Assembly (NCBI GenBank): GCA_963785125.1
Contig: CAWATU010000007.1
Location: 1,426,001 to 1,490,000, forward strand
Length of the DNA stretch: 64,000 bases
Source: QHXN01 sp963785125
GTDB lineage: Bacteria > Acidobacteriota > Blastocatellia > Pyrinomonadales > Pyrinomonadaceae
Direction of reading: 5' to 3'
Shown: positions 17,170 to 26,786 of the stretch, one piece after another
How the letters are laid out: every line of letters starts with the position of its first letter
How positions within the stretch are numbered: the stretch's first letter is position 1
Program-made: the position numbers and the translations under genes
The notes under the pieces: model-generated
The model's database searches: none
The model's input: the letters and a program-made list of their open reading frames with translations, nothing else
What the model was told of the DNA's origin: nothing

Positions 17170-18213
17170 CTAGTTAACGCCCCAGCCGCTTGTAGTAGCC
17201 AGCGCGCCCTCGTGCTGGTGCGCGCGCTGCTCGCGCTCGGCCAGCTTCATGTCGCCGTCGACCATGATCTTGACCAGTTCCTTAAAGCTCACCTTCGGCT
17301 CCCAGCCGAGGATGGTGCGCGCCTTCGTGGGGTCGCCAAGCAGGAGGTCAACTTCGGCGGGACGGAAGTAGCGCGGGTCGATCTCGACGTACTTCTCCCA
17401 GTCGAGGCCGAGGTAGCCGAACGCCTCTTCGAGGAACTCGCGGACGGAGTGCGTCTCACCGGTGGCGATGACGTAGTCGTCCGGCGCATCGGCCTGCATC
17501 ATCAGCCACATCGCCTCGACGTAATCGCGCGCATAGCCCCAGTCGCGCTGCGCGTCGAGGTTCCCCATGTAGAGCTTCTGCTGAAGTCCGAGCTTGATCC
17601 GGGTAGCCGCGCGCGTAATCTTCCTTGAGACGAAGGTCTCGCCGCGCCGCTCCGACTCGTGGTTGAAGAGGATGCCGTTGCACGCGAACATGCCATAGGA
17701 CTCGCGGTAGTTGACCGTGATCCAGTAGGCGTACGCCTTGGCGCAGGCGTAAGGGCTGCGCGGGTAGAAGGGCGTAGTCTCTTTCTGCGGCGTCTCCACG
17801 ACTTTGCCGTACAACTCGGAGGAGGACGCCTGGTAGAACTTGGGTTTGATGCCGGCCTCGCGGATGGCTTCGAGCAGGCGGACGGTGCCGATGCCTGTCA
17901 CCTCGCCCGTGTACTCGGGCACGTCGAAGCTGACGCGGACGTGGCTTTGCGCGCCGAGGTTGTAAATCTCGTCGGGGCGTATCTGGCGGATGACCGTGTT
18001 GAGCGAGCTCGAATCGTTGAGGTCGCCGTAGACGAGACGCAGGCGCGTCCCCAGCTCGTGCGGGTCTTGATAAAGGTGGTCGATGCGGTCGGTGTTGAAG
18101 GACGAGGAGCGGCGGATGATGCCGTAGACTTCGTAGCCCTTCTCAAGGAGCAACTCGGTCAGGAACGAGCCGTCCTGCCCGGTGATGCCGGTTATCAATG
18201 CGCGCTTAGACAT
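17170..18213 (-). CDS. gmd: GDP-mannose 4,6-dehydratase
   Basis: 347 residues, the normal length. It is a short-chain dehydrogenase-fold enzyme that turns GDP-D-mannose into GDP-4-keto-6-deoxy-D-mannose, the branch point for GDP-fucose, GDP-rhamnose and related 6-deoxy sugars. Diagnostic parts are the NADP loop ALITGITGQDGSFLTELLL, the GIIRRSSSFNT segment, the catalytic Thr/Ser region QASSSELYG, the YxxxK pair in SPYACAKAYAYW and the GDP site RDWGYARDYVEAMW. No GDP-fucose synthase (fcl) or rmd is in the window, so the keto-sugar is finished by an enzyme elsewhere or by the unusual enzymes in this locus. A small stem (17148-17166) directly follows the stop codon. Confidence 0.95.
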   Translation of the reverse strand: MSKRALITGITGQDGSFLTELLLEKGYEVYGIIRRSSSFNTDRIDHLYQDPHELGTRLRLVYGDLNDSSSLNTVIRQIRPDEIYNLGAQSHVRVSFDVPEYTGEVTGIGTVRLLEAIREAGIKPKFYQASSSELYGKVVETPQKETTPFYPRSPYACAKAYAYWITVNYRESYGMFACNGILFNHESERRGETFVSRKITRAATRIKLGLQQKLYMGNLDAQRDWGYARDYVEAMWLMMQADAPDDYVIATGETHSVREFLEEAFGYLGLDWEKYVEIDPRYFRPAEVDLLLGDPTKARTILGWEPKVSFKELVKIMVDGDMKLAEREQRAHQHEGALATTSGWGVN

Positions 18214-18338
18214 CGGAGCGGAATTCCTCTCAATCGTTCGTGAATCAGGTCAGAGCCATCCGCGATAGCGGGTCGGCGTGACGCATACCGTGTGATTGAT
18301 GACAGCGCGGCTCTCATCAATCAACAAGCCATGATCGG

Positions 18339-18365
18339 TAAACCCACCCGCTACCGTGGGTGGTT
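18339..18365 (-). terminator. Hairpin after the WecA-like gene
   Basis: CCACCC (18344-18349) and GGGTGG (18358-18363) form a six-base stem with an 8-base loop; with one bulge it extends to AACC/GGTT. On the minus strand it is followed by GTTTAC, 22 bases past the stop codon at 18386. It is a plausible modest terminator ahead of the gmd transcript. Confidence 0.4.
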
Positions 18366-18385
18366 CTGACCGCTACGGCTTTGCT

Positions 18386-19984
18386 TCAGCTTAGCACAGC
18401 GGCCACGGCCTTTCCCAGCGGCTCTTCGGCAGCCGCCTTCGTGAAGACGCGCTCGGCCGCGAGCGCCATCTCCTTCTGGAAGAGGTTACTCAGGTAGTTC
18501 ACGTCGAGCAGCAACCCCTCGCCGCCGAACTCGCGATAGAGAGTGATGTAGCCCCACCCGGCCGCCGAAGTCGAGAGCGGCATCCGCAGCGTCCAGAAGA
18601 GGTGCGAGTCGAGTATATCGCCCCCGCGCACGTCGCCCCGCCCCCACTCCCAACAGACGAGCCCCCCGCGCTCCGCCACCCCTTCGAGCCGGCGGTCGCC
18701 CGCCTCGCGCGCGAGCACCGCGCGGCTCAACTCGAAGTCGCCGCCGCGCCCGAGCTGCACGGTCGCATAGACGAACTCGCCCAGCTCCAGCACCTCGCGG
18801 ACGGCGGCCAGCAGGTCGCCGAGCGTGTCGGCGTGCGAGAGCGAGCGGCTCGCGCGGCGGACGCGGACGTGATTGGCGGCGCGCGTCCGCCGCTCGGCGA
18901 AGTTGCGCCGCAGGCCCGCACGCACCTCGTCAGCCTCGTGGTAACGGAGGCGCCCGGCAACGAGCACGATGACGGCGCCGGTCACGAGCAGGAGCAGTCC
19001 CGTCAGCTTCCCCTCGCCGCCGTCGCTTGTAAACAGCATCGCGACCAGCGCGCAGACCGCGCAGACGCCGTAGAGCGCGAAGACGACGCGCCGCTGCGAC
19101 CAGCCGCGCTCAAGGAGCTTGTGGTGAATGTGCTCGCGGTCGCCCTCGAACATGGGCTGCCCCGAGATGAAGCGGCGCGCAATGGCTATCCCGGTGTCGA
19201 TGACGGGCAGCGCGAAGGCCATTAACGGGATCGCGACGGCGACCGCGGTCGAAGCCTTCTGCGTGCCGGTGATGGAGAGCGCCGCGAGCAGGAAGCCTGT
19301 GAAGAGTGAGCCCGAGTCGCCGAGAAAGATGGAGGCCGGGTTGAAGTTGTAACGCAGGAAGCCGGTCAGCGCCCCGACAAGCGCGAGCGAGACGACCGTC
19401 ACCAGCGGGCGGTTCGTGACAAGCGACGTGGCCGCCATCACCAGCGCGGCGAAGAGCGCCGCGCCCGTCGCCAGCCCATCGAGCCCGTCGATGAGGTTGA
19501 AGGCGTTGCTGATGCCGATGACCCAGACGAGCGTGAAGAGCAGGCTCAGGACGGTCGGTATCTCGAACGAGCCGACGAGCGGGACGGTGACCGCCGGGAT
19601 GCGCGCGCCGAGCGCGAAGAGGAGGAGCGCCGCCAACCCCTGCGCCAGAAACTTCCACTTGGCCTTGACGCCGCCCTTGAGGTCGTCGAAGAGGCCGAAG
19701 GCGAAGACGAACGTCGAAGAGACCAGCACCGCTATCGCCTCCTGACGGCTGAGCCCGAGCAACTCCGTCACACGGTTATCCACGAACGGCAAAGCGGCCA
19801 GCGCCAGTCCGACCGAGCAGTAGATGGCGATGCCGCCCACGCGCGGCACAGGCAGCTTGTGCACGCGCCGCGCGTCCGTAGGCGTGTCCACCCATCCGAG
19901 GCGCTGCGCTGCGCGACGCAGCAGCGGCGTCAAGATGAGCGAGGAGGTAAGCGCTATCGCGAACAGAGTCAGGTACGTGTTCAT
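18386..19984 (-). CDS. WecA/MraY-family undecaprenyl-phosphate sugar-1-phosphate transferase with C-terminal extension
   Basis: 532 residues, against about 320-370 for plain WecA/TagO enzymes. Residues 1-335 are the polytopic transferase: VHKLPVPRVGGIAIY, the FGLFDDLKGG acidic motif, NAFNLIDGLDGLATG and FLGDSGSLFTGF, and the cytoplasmic DREHIHHKLLERGWSQRRVV loop are all intact. It should load the first sugar phosphate (usually GlcNAc-1-P) onto undecaprenyl phosphate and so begin repeat-unit synthesis. The final 170 residues are soluble and GAF-like (ADTLGDLLAAVREVLELGEFVYATVQL, then LRMPLSTSAAGWGYITLYREF), an addition that could regulate the enzyme. Its start overlaps the GT4 stop by four bases (ATGA), so the two are coupled. 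Confidence 0.9.
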   Translation of the reverse strand: MNTYLTLFAIALTSSLILTPLLRRAAQRLGWVDTPTDARRVHKLPVPRVGGIAIYCSVGLALAALPFVDNRVTELLGLSRQEAIAVLVSSTFVFAFGLFDDLKGGVKAKWKFLAQGLAALLLFALGARIPAVTVPLVGSFEIPTVLSLLFTLVWVIGISNAFNLIDGLDGLATGAALFAALVMAATSLVTNRPLVTVVSLALVGALTGFLRYNFNPASIFLGDSGSLFTGFLLAALSITGTQKASTAVAVAIPLMAFALPVIDTGIAIARRFISGQPMFEGDREHIHHKLLERGWSQRRVVFALYGVCAVCALVAMLFTSDGGEGKLTGLLLLVTGAVIVLVAGRLRYHEADEVRAGLRRNFAERRTRAANHVRVRRASRSLSHADTLGDLLAAVREVLELGEFVYATVQLGRGGDFELSRAVLAREAGDRRLEGVAERGGLVCWEWGRGDVRGGDILDSHLFWTLRMPLSTSAAGWGYITLYREFGGEGLLLDVNYLSNLFQKEMALAAERVFTKAAAEEPLGKAVAAVLS

Positions 19985-21162
19985 CGGGGTTCGGGACTTA
20001 ACATGATCTCTTCATAGAGCTGCCGGGTGCGGCGGCCCATGACCTCAAGGTCGAACTCGCGCTCGACGCGCAGGCGCGCGGCGCGGCCGTAACGCGCGGC
20101 GAGCGCGGCGTCCCCGAGCAGTTGGTTGAGCGCGGCGGCGAGCGCTTCGGGGTCGGCGGGCGGGACGGTCAGCCCCGTCACGCCGTCCACGGAGACATAC
20201 GTCACGCCGGAGTCGAGCCGTGTGTTGACGACGGGCTTGCGGCAGGCCATCGCTTCGAGCTGTACGATGCCGAACGCCTCGCTGCGCGCGACCGAGGGGA
20301 GCGCGAACACGTCGGCCGCATGATAGTACGGAACCACGTCCTCGACGTGACCGAGGAGGGTGACGCGGCCTTCGACGCCCGCCCTCAACGACTCCTCTTC
20401 CAGCGCGCAGCGCAGCGGGCCTTCACCGATGATGACGAGATGTCCGTCCACCTCCTTCATCGCGCGGACGAGGTGCTCGAAGCCCTTGTAGTAGATGAGG
20501 CGGCCGACGCCGAGCACGACGCGCGGGCCGAACCGCGCGCGAATCTTCGACACCTCGGAGGGGTCTACGCGGTCGAACTCTTCGAGCGGGACGCCGAATG
20601 GTATCACGCGGCACTTCTGCTTAAACTTCTGAAGCACGGGCGACGACTCGACGTAGTTGGGCGAGGCCGCGATGACGGCGTCGGCGCGTTCGAGCACGCG
20701 CCGCAGCACGGGCCAGAACAGGCCGCCCAGAATTCTCTGGCGCACCACGTCGCTGTGGTAGGTGAGGACGAGGCGGCCGGCGTGCCCGCTCGCCAGATAT
20801 GCGAGCAGGGCCGTCGGGTGCGGCCAATGTAGATGCACGATGTCCGCGCGCGACTCGCGTATGCGGCGGGCGAGGCCGGGGCAGACGGGCGCCGCCGCGA
20901 AGTCGAAGAGTGTTCCGACCCGCGTCACCTTCAACGAGTCCAGATGTTCTTCGACCGTGCGGCGGTCGTCGCTTGAGACTAAGACCTCGACGTTGACCTC
21001 TGCGCGCAACTGCCCGCAGAGCGCTTGCAGGTGCGACTCCATTCCGCCCCTGTGCGGCGGGTAGAACTTGCCGACCTGGAGCACGCGCAAGCGCCGCGGC
21101 GTCGCGGCGGATGCGTGACTCGCGCGACGCGCGTCGGTCGAGTTGGCTACGGCTTGCATCAT
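19981..21162 (-). CDS. GT4-family glycosyltransferase
   Basis: 393 residues, GT-B fold. The N-terminal half begins LRVLQVGKFYPPHRGGMESHL after a short Ala-rich lead; the donor-site half has VLGVGRLIYYKGFEHLVRAM, then DVFALPSVARSEAFGIVQLEAMACRKPVV, holding the E(x7)E pair typical of retaining GT4 enzymes. It should add a sugar from an NDP donor to the lipid-linked primer made by the overlapping WecA-like protein, acting at the inner face of the inner membrane. The sugar is unknown. Two adjacent ATG codons (21162, 21159) could start it. Confidence 0.9.
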   Translation of the reverse strand: MMQAVANSTDARRASHASAATPRRLRVLQVGKFYPPHRGGMESHLQALCGQLRAEVNVEVLVSSDDRRTVEEHLDSLKVTRVGTLFDFAAAPVCPGLARRIRESRADIVHLHWPHPTALLAYLASGHAGRLVLTYHSDVVRQRILGGLFWPVLRRVLERADAVIAASPNYVESSPVLQKFKQKCRVIPFGVPLEEFDRVDPSEVSKIRARFGPRVVLGVGRLIYYKGFEHLVRAMKEVDGHLVIIGEGPLRCALEEESLRAGVEGRVTLLGHVEDVVPYYHAADVFALPSVARSEAFGIVQLEAMACRKPVVNTRLDSGVTYVSVDGVTGLTVPPADPEALAAALNQLLGDAALAARYGRAARLRVEREFDLEVMGRRTRQLYEEIMLSPEPR

Positions 21163-21171
21163 CTGGTTGAA

Positions 21172-21214
21172 GAAAAGGCATCGGCCGCCTGTCTCTTCCG
21201 ACGGCGGCCGATGC
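21172..21214 (-). terminator. Rho-independent terminator of the BNR/discoidin protein gene
   Basis: GCATCGGCCGCC (21178-21189) pairs perfectly with GGCGGCCGATGC (21203-21214) over 12 bases with a 13-base loop; on the minus strand the stem is followed by CTTTTCTTC. It starts 27 bases after the stop codon at 21241. Confidence 0.85.
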
Positions 21215-21240
21215 GCATGTGTCGCCTTAACCTCGGGAAC

Positions 21241-24200
21241 TTACGGCGTCCTCCCGAAGCCGTAGGCGAAGAGGTCGTCGTTCCGGCGGATGGCAAAAGC
21301 GTCCAGCGTTCCGGCGAAGCCGCCCCGCGCGCCGCTGCCGTCAACGCCCGGGCTGAAGTAGTACGCGGCGGCGACGGGGCCGCAACTGAACGCCTCCACC
21401 TCGACGATGCGGCTGTAGAGTCCGTCGTTCGACGAGTTGACGACCACGCGAATCTTGTCAGTCGTGATGGGCGCGAAGATGAACTGCCGCTTGGCGAGCG
21501 TGTTATTGGTCACAGACCCGCCGGGCACGGTCGCCCACGCCGCACCCGTCCAGTACTGCACGTCGAAGTCCTTGACGCCGTAGCTGGTGGCCGCCGTCGT
21601 GTCGTTGACCGGTTGGCCGTTGTTCGGGCTGTTCTTCAGCGTGTAGACGGCGATTGAGTTAATCGTCTGCGTGGCGTTGAAGTTGACCTGAATGTTGTCT
21701 GGGAAGACTCCGCGCGTGCCGTCGTTCCAGCCGCCGCCCGCGCCCCAGTCGTTGCCGTTGTGCTCGCCGTTGATGACGCCCAACGCCGGGAAGCTCGCGT
21801 TGACGGTCGAAGAGGCGACGGCGGTAGAGCCGTTGGCGGCGGTGGCGATGTTGGTGGCACAGGGCGTGGGCGAAGGCGTCGGCGTCGGGACGACGACCGC
21901 CGCGCAACTGAACGCCTCCAGCTCGACGATGCGGCTGTAGAGCCCGTCGTTCGACGAGTTGACGACCACGCGAATCCTATCCGTCGTCACGGGTGCGAAG
22001 ACAAACTTCCGTTTCGCCAGCGTGTTATTGGTCACAGACCCGCCGGGGACATTCGCCCAGGCGGAGCCCGTCCAGTACTGCACGTCGAAGTCCTTGACGC
22101 CGTAGCTGGTGGCCGTCGTCGTGTCGTTGACCGCCTGCCCATTGTTCGGCTGGTTCTTCAGCGTGTACACGTCGATGCCGATGAGCGACTGCGCGACGCC
22201 GAGGTTAATCTCGACCGTGTCTGGGAAGACTCCGCGCGTGGCGTCGTTCCAGCCGCCGCCCGCGCCCCAGTCGTTGCCGTCGCGCTCGCCGTTGATGGCG
22301 CCCGACGCCGGGAAGCTCGCGCTGACGGTCGAGGAGGCCGTCGCCGTCGCGCCGTAGGAGGCGCGGGCCACGTTAACCGCACTGGTGCACTCCTGCGCCG
22401 CCACCACTTCGACCACCTGCGGCGCCGCGTTGTAGTTACTGTTCCCCGCCTGGTCGTACATCACCGAGCAGTTGCCGGTGGGGGAGGTCATCGTGTAGGT
22501 CGCTCCGCTGTTGGTGCATGAGCCGGAGCTGCTGTAGGCGACCGGCAACCCCGAACTGGCGGTCGCGGCGACGACGAACGTCGTGCCGTGCATGGCGCTC
22601 GCCGGGGCGTGCGTGTTGACGGTAATCGTCTGGTTGGCCGGGTTGACGGTCAGCGAGCCCGTGCCGTTGGCGGCGTCGTAGACCGAGTCGCCGGCGAAGC
22701 TCGCCGCGACGCCCGTCGGGTAAGTCCCGGCGTTGATGCCGGCCAGACTGACGTTCAAAACGGTCGCCACGCCGGAGGCATCGGTGTTCGCGCTGCCGGC
22801 GCTGTTGCCGTTCAGAGTGAAGCTGACGCTCTTGCCGGCGACAGGGTTGCCGCCCGAGGTCAGCGTGGCCGAGAGGTTCACCGTCCCGCCGTAGCTACCC
22901 GTGGCGGGGGCGACCGCGAGGCTCGTCCCGAGCGGGTTCAGCGGCCCCTGCGGCAGCGGCCAGACGTATGCGCCGCGGCTGCGCGTCCAGAGCGAAAGGG
23001 TCGTGGCCCCGCGGTCGATCTGCATGTCCCAGATCATCACGTTGGGCAGTCCCGCGTTGAAGCGGTACCAGATGGGCGAGGCCGCCGTGATGTCGTCCGT
23101 GTAGTAGAGCCCGAAGTCGGTGCCCGCGAAGACCTGCGACGGGAAGTTCGGGTTGGCGATGATCGAGTCAACGGGGATGTCCGGCAGGTTGCCGCTCTTG
23201 TCCGTCCACGTGAACGTGGCGCAGTTGGTCGAGCAGACGACCCTCATAACGTGGCCCGGCGTCGCGGGCGTGTTGTCGTTGAAGCCGCCGACCGCGGCGT
23301 AGGCGATGGGCGCGCTCGTCGTCGTCGGGTCGAAGGTCACATCGAGGATGGGCCGGTTGGGCAGGACGGCGTTGTTGTCCGTCACGTTGACCCAGATGGC
23401 CTGGTTCGCCGTGCCGGTGCCCATGTTGCGCCCGATCTGGACGGCGCCGTCGTTGGTGCCGACGACGACCACGGTCTGGTCTTTCGGCTCGAAGGCGAGC
23501 TGGTTGATGAAGGAGCGGTTGCCGAGCGTCCCCTTGGTCAGGTTCGGACTGTTGATGTACCACGTGTTCGTGGTCGTGCCCGTATTGGTGGCGCCCAGAA
23601 TCGTCTCCCAGACGCGGACGGTGCCGGCGACGAGGTGGCCGCAGCCCGTGGTCGCGCCGGCCGTGCCGCAGTCGTTGGACGGGTTGGAGGGGTCGCCCTT
23701 GAAGATTTCAAACGGGAGGATGAACGACTGCTGGTCGCCCGTCCACGCCCCGCGCCTGAGCGTCCAGGTGGCGCCGGGCTTGGTGCAGTTGGTGATGCAG
23801 CGGCTGACGCCACCGCTGTTGTTGCCCTGCCAGTAGCGCAGGCTCCCGGCCCCGAGGGTCGTGGCGCCGAGCGTCCCCGTCCCGTTCATCGACATGTTCG
23901 TGCTCGCCTCGGTGAAGGTGAGCGAGTCGCCCGCGGCGCCGGCCGTGGTGGCCGTGATGAGGGCCGAAGCCCCCCCGGAGTTGGTAGCGGTGACGACGCC
24001 CGCGAGGTCGGCGTTGACGGCCGTGACGACGTTGTTACGCGAAGTCCCGACGCTGGTTCCGATGGCCACGTCGCCGGTGCCGGCGCGTGTGGCCTTCCAC
24101 GTGAAGGTCTGCGAGCCGATGACGAACGTCTCGTTCACCACGGGGATACCGGTGCCCGTCATCGTAATCAACCCCTGCGAGTTGACGGGGCCGGTGCCGA

Positions 24201-26586
24201 CGGGGTCGATGCGGGCGTAGAAGCCGTCGCCGCCCAGGCCCATCTGCCACTGCGCAGGCCCGGTCGGGCTGCCCGAGAACATGACTGAGCTGGGCCCATT
24301 GTCCTGCGCGCCGCCGTTGGCCGAGGGGTTCGGCGAGGTGGCGAAGTTGCCACTGATGTCGCCCGAGTAGAACTCGATGGTGTTGAAGCCGGTGTCCATG
24401 TTGAACCAAGTGGGCCGCGCCGCGGCCGGCGCAGCCGCGTTGGCGTTCGTGGTGCCGTGGACGCCGCCGTCGTTGCCCAGCAGGAGCGTGCTCGAAGAGC
24501 CGGGGAGGAAGGCCAGCGCGTGCTGATCGACGTGGACGGGCTTGGGGCTCACGTTGCTGTAGCCGCACGTCACGTCGTAGAAGGTGGTTCCTGTTCGGGT
24601 CGCAAACCACACGTCGAAGGTGCTGACAAAAATACGGTCGGGGTCGTTGGGGTCTACGGCGACGGCCTGATCGTACCAGTTCTGCGGGTAGTCGCCGCTC
24701 CCGGCCCCGGCCGAGCCCGCGCCCGAAGCGGCGCACTCGGCGAGCTGTGCGCCTGCCGAGCCGGTCATGTAACTCCAAGTCGTGCCGCCATTGATCGAGG
24801 CCCAGACGCCGAGCTGGCAGCCGGCGGCGTTGCCGCAGCCGGCGTTGTTGTTGGGGGCAATGGACTGCACCTGCGCGTAGATGTAGTTCGGATTGCTCGG
24901 CGCGACGGCAAGCTCGATGCGGCCGAGCTGGTTGCCGGTCGTCGTGTTGGAGTAGGGCGTGCCGCTGCCCGCGTTCATGTTGGCCCCGGCCGCGTACGTG
25001 CTGGTCGCCGCGCCGTAGACGAAGCCGTTAGCATTACTGGCAACCGAGGTGAAGTCCGTCGGGCAACCGCTCGCGGGCATGGTGCCTTTGTAGAGGCCGT
25101 TCGCGCCGTTCTGGTCGAGGTTGAACTGGACGGTGGTGGCGAAGCCGCGGACGCCGATGGCCGCGAGGATGCGGGTGGTGCCGCTGATGTTGGTCAGCTC
25201 AAGGCCGGTGATGTCCTGACGCTGCGTGCCGAAGCTGTTGGTCAAGCAGGGGCCGGTCCAGTTCTGCCCCCCGTCGTAGGAGAGATAGAGACCCCGCTTG
25301 GTGCCGGCCACGACCTTGTTGCTGTCGTTGGGGTCAACGCGCACCTTGCCGACCGCCTGATACTGTGGGAACTGGCCGACCGGCACGGGCAGCGCCGCGC
25401 CGAAGACGTTGGCGCCCAGCACCGTCCAGGTGGCCCCGGCGTCGATTGATTTCAGGATGCCCTGACTGCCCATCGAGAAGGAGCCGTAGTTGAGGTCGCC
25501 GGTGCCGGCGTAGATCGTGTTGTGATTGTTCGGGTCGATGGCGAGGGTGTCGATGCTCGTCGTCGAAATCGCCGCGTCGTCGGTGACGGCGCTCCAGGTG
25601 GTCGCGCTGCTACAGCAGTTTGTGGTCTTCCAGACGCCGCCGCCGACGCTCGCGGCGTAAGCGACGTTCGGAGTGACCGGGTCGATCTTGATGTCGTTGA
25701 TGCGGCCGGCGGTCGTCGTGTAGTCGAAGCAGCCGGTGCAGCCGGTCATTCTCTCGGGCTGGGGGCCGAGCGCGGTGAAGCCGTTAGGGTTGAGCGCCAT
25801 CGGCGAGAGTTGCAGACTCTGTCGGCTGAGCTTGCGCCCCCCCGGGATGTTGCGTCTGACGCGGGAGTCCTGCTCGGCCGCACGGCGCACCCACTCGGGG
25901 TTGAACCGGCCGGTCGGGTAGGTTCGGCGATGAAGCCAGAAGGCTTCCTGTTCCAGCAGCCGCTCGCCGTCGCGGTCGGCCTCGCCAGCGGAGAATTGCG
26001 CCCTCACCCTCGCCCTCGAAATGGAGCCGACCGCGGAGGCGGTGAAGGCCCCGCCGTTCTCCTCCGGGGGCGCTCCGGTCGTCGCGCGGACGGTCTTCGC
26101 GGCGCGCACCTCGCCGATGGCCGCCCTGATTTCCGGCATCGGACTCGTGATCGTAAAGGCGCCGTCCTCGTCCGCGGTCGCCTCCAGCGTCACCCCCTTC
26201 TTCGCCTCCGCGCCTTCGCCGATGATGATGGTCACGGTCTCGCCCGGAGACCAGTTCGTCCCGGACAGAGTAATCTCCTCGCCGGGCAGGTAGAACCCTC
26301 TGTCCGTCGTCAGGCTCGGCAAAGCTTGAGGTGCTTTCCGGATGGCAGGCGCCGTTGACCTCTTCTGGCTTTTAGAGGGAGCCGGCTTGGTGGACTGCTC
26401 CTGCCCTCTGCTCTGGGGCTGGGCCGGACGAGTCCCGCTCCCGGAAGATAGAGGCGTCCAGAGGGCCAACGCGGCCAGCGCCAGCAGGGCCAGCAAGAAG
26501 GCTGACCGTCCACGCACTCTTTTCGAGAAAGATTGCTTATGGTTGATAGCGGAACGGTCTTCGACGCGGGGACGGCGCTTCATCAT
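21241..26586 (-). CDS. Giant exported BNR/sortilin-type protein with Ig-like and two discoidin-like domains
   Basis: 1781 residues. A basic N-terminus and membrane segment (SAFLLALLALAALALWTPL, about 28-48) act as export signal. A short Ig-like domain (about 90-165, LTTDRGFYLPGEEITLSGTNW) is followed by a long BNR/sortilin-like beta-propeller (about 270-1230; repeated IYAGTGDLNYG, DAGATWTVLG, KVVAGTKRGLYLSYDGGQNW). Next come Ig-like repeats (about 1240-1400, TGSYGGTVNLSATLTSGG) and two copies of a ~150-residue discoidin/F5-8C-like domain (from about 1405 and 1570) joined by a PTPTPSPTP linker. It is probably a surface or matrix protein that binds carbohydrate; no catalytic residues were identified. 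No cell-wall sorting domain is seen. It ends at a strong terminator. Confidence 0.85.
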   Translation of the reverse strand: MMKRRPRVEDRSAINHKQSFSKRVRGRSAFLLALLALAALALWTPLSSGSGTRPAQPQSRGQEQSTKPAPSKSQKRSTAPAIRKAPQALPSLTTDRGFYLPGEEITLSGTNWSPGETVTIIIGEGAEAKKGVTLEATADEDGAFTITSPMPEIRAAIGEVRAAKTVRATTGAPPEENGGAFTASAVGSISRARVRAQFSAGEADRDGERLLEQEAFWLHRRTYPTGRFNPEWVRRAAEQDSRVRRNIPGGRKLSRQSLQLSPMALNPNGFTALGPQPERMTGCTGCFDYTTTAGRINDIKIDPVTPNVAYAASVGGGVWKTTNCCSSATTWSAVTDDAAISTTSIDTLAIDPNNHNTIYAGTGDLNYGSFSMGSQGILKSIDAGATWTVLGANVFGAALPVPVGQFPQYQAVGKVRVDPNDSNKVVAGTKRGLYLSYDGGQNWTGPCLTNSFGTQRQDITGLELTNISGTTRILAAIGVRGFATTVQFNLDQNGANGLYKGTMPASGCPTDFTSVASNANGFVYGAATSTYAAGANMNAGSGTPYSNTTTGNQLGRIELAVAPSNPNYIYAQVQSIAPNNNAGCGNAAGCQLGVWASINGGTTWSYMTGSAGAQLAECAASGAGSAGAGSGDYPQNWYDQAVAVDPNDPDRIFVSTFDVWFATRTGTTFYDVTCGYSNVSPKPVHVDQHALAFLPGSSSTLLLGNDGGVHGTTNANAAAPAAARPTWFNMDTGFNTIEFYSGDISGNFATSPNPSANGGAQDNGPSSVMFSGSPTGPAQWQMGLGGDGFYARIDPVGTGPVNSQGLITMTGTGIPVVNETFVIGSQTFTWKATRAGTGDVAIGTSVGTSRNNVVTAVNADLAGVVTATNSGGASALITATTAGAAGDSLTFTEASTNMSMNGTGTLGATTLGAGSLRYWQGNNSGGVSRCITNCTKPGATWTLRRGAWTGDQQSFILPFEIFKGDPSNPSNDCGTAGATTGCGHLVAGTVRVWETILGATNTGTTTNTWYINSPNLTKGTLGNRSFINQLAFEPKDQTVVVVGTNDGAVQIGRNMGTGTANQAIWVNVTDNNAVLPNRPILDVTFDPTTTSAPIAYAAVGGFNDNTPATPGHVMRVVCSTNCATFTWTDKSGNLPDIPVDSIIANPNFPSQVFAGTDFGLYYTDDITAASPIWYRFNAGLPNVMIWDMQIDRGATTLSLWTRSRGAYVWPLPQGPLNPLGTSLAVAPATGSYGGTVNLSATLTSGGNPVAGKSVSFTLNGNSAGSANTDASGVATVLNVSLAGINAGTYPTGVAASFAGDSVYDAANGTGSLTVNPANQTITVNTHAPASAMHGTTFVVAATASSGLPVAYSSSGSCTNSGATYTMTSPTGNCSVMYDQAGNSNYNAAPQVVEVVAAQECTSAVNVARASYGATATASSTVSASFPASGAINGERDGNDWGAGGGWNDATRGVFPDTVEINLGVAQSLIGIDVYTLKNQPNNGQAVNDTTTATSYGVKDFDVQYWTGSAWANVPGGSVTNNTLAKRKFVFAPVTTDRIRVVVNSSNDGLYSRIVELEAFSCAAVVVPTPTPSPTPCATNIATAANGSTAVASSTVNASFPALGVINGEHNGNDWGAGGGWNDGTRGVFPDNIQVNFNATQTINSIAVYTLKNSPNNGQPVNDTTAATSYGVKDFDVQYWTGAAWATVPGGSVTNNTLAKRQFIFAPITTDKIRVVVNSSNDGLYSRIVEVEAFSCGPVAAAYYFSPGVDGSGARGGFAGTLDAFAIRRNDDLFAYGFGRTP
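21399..22376 (-). repeat. Tandem pair of discoidin-like modules (copies 1 and 2)
   Basis: Two ~470-base modules (about 21399-21860 and 21905-22376) with near-identical coding sequence, each encoding SFPA(L/S)G(V/A)INGE, NDWGAGGGWND, VFPD, TATSYGVKDFDVQYWTG, GGSVTNNTLAKR and TTD(K/R)IRVVVNSSNDGLYSRIVE. A short Pro/Thr linker separates them. Two further copies occur in the neighbouring gene (28.46-29.5 kb). A stretch of about 66 bases ending near 21780 is identical in three of the four copies. Confidence 0.85.
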
Positions 26587-26786
26587 TGGGGGGAGCCTCC
26601 TTCGTTTCGGGTCGTTGGTAATGCTCTTGGGAACTACGGGCGGTGGTAGTAACTCGTCGAACCAAAGGATGCGAGAAATGCTTTGGCTCCGACTTGTCTT
26701 CGCTGTTGGGGCGAGATTCTATCACCCTACCCTCAAAGTGAACACTCCCTTTATGAAAAAAGCTAAAGTCGAAGACGGGACTTTGA

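Noticed and set aside
21399..22376. Duplicated 470-base segments as a possible insertion sequence
   Set aside because: The duplication is in frame, bounded by linkers and encodes a protein domain; no terminal repeats or target duplications.
22588..24288. Long plus-strand open frame (over 500 codons) opposite the BNR/discoidin gene
   Set aside because: The translation is Arg/Gly/Val-rich low complexity without any domain, and the opposite strand encodes a coherent secreted protein. GC-rich codon use on one strand opens frames on the other.
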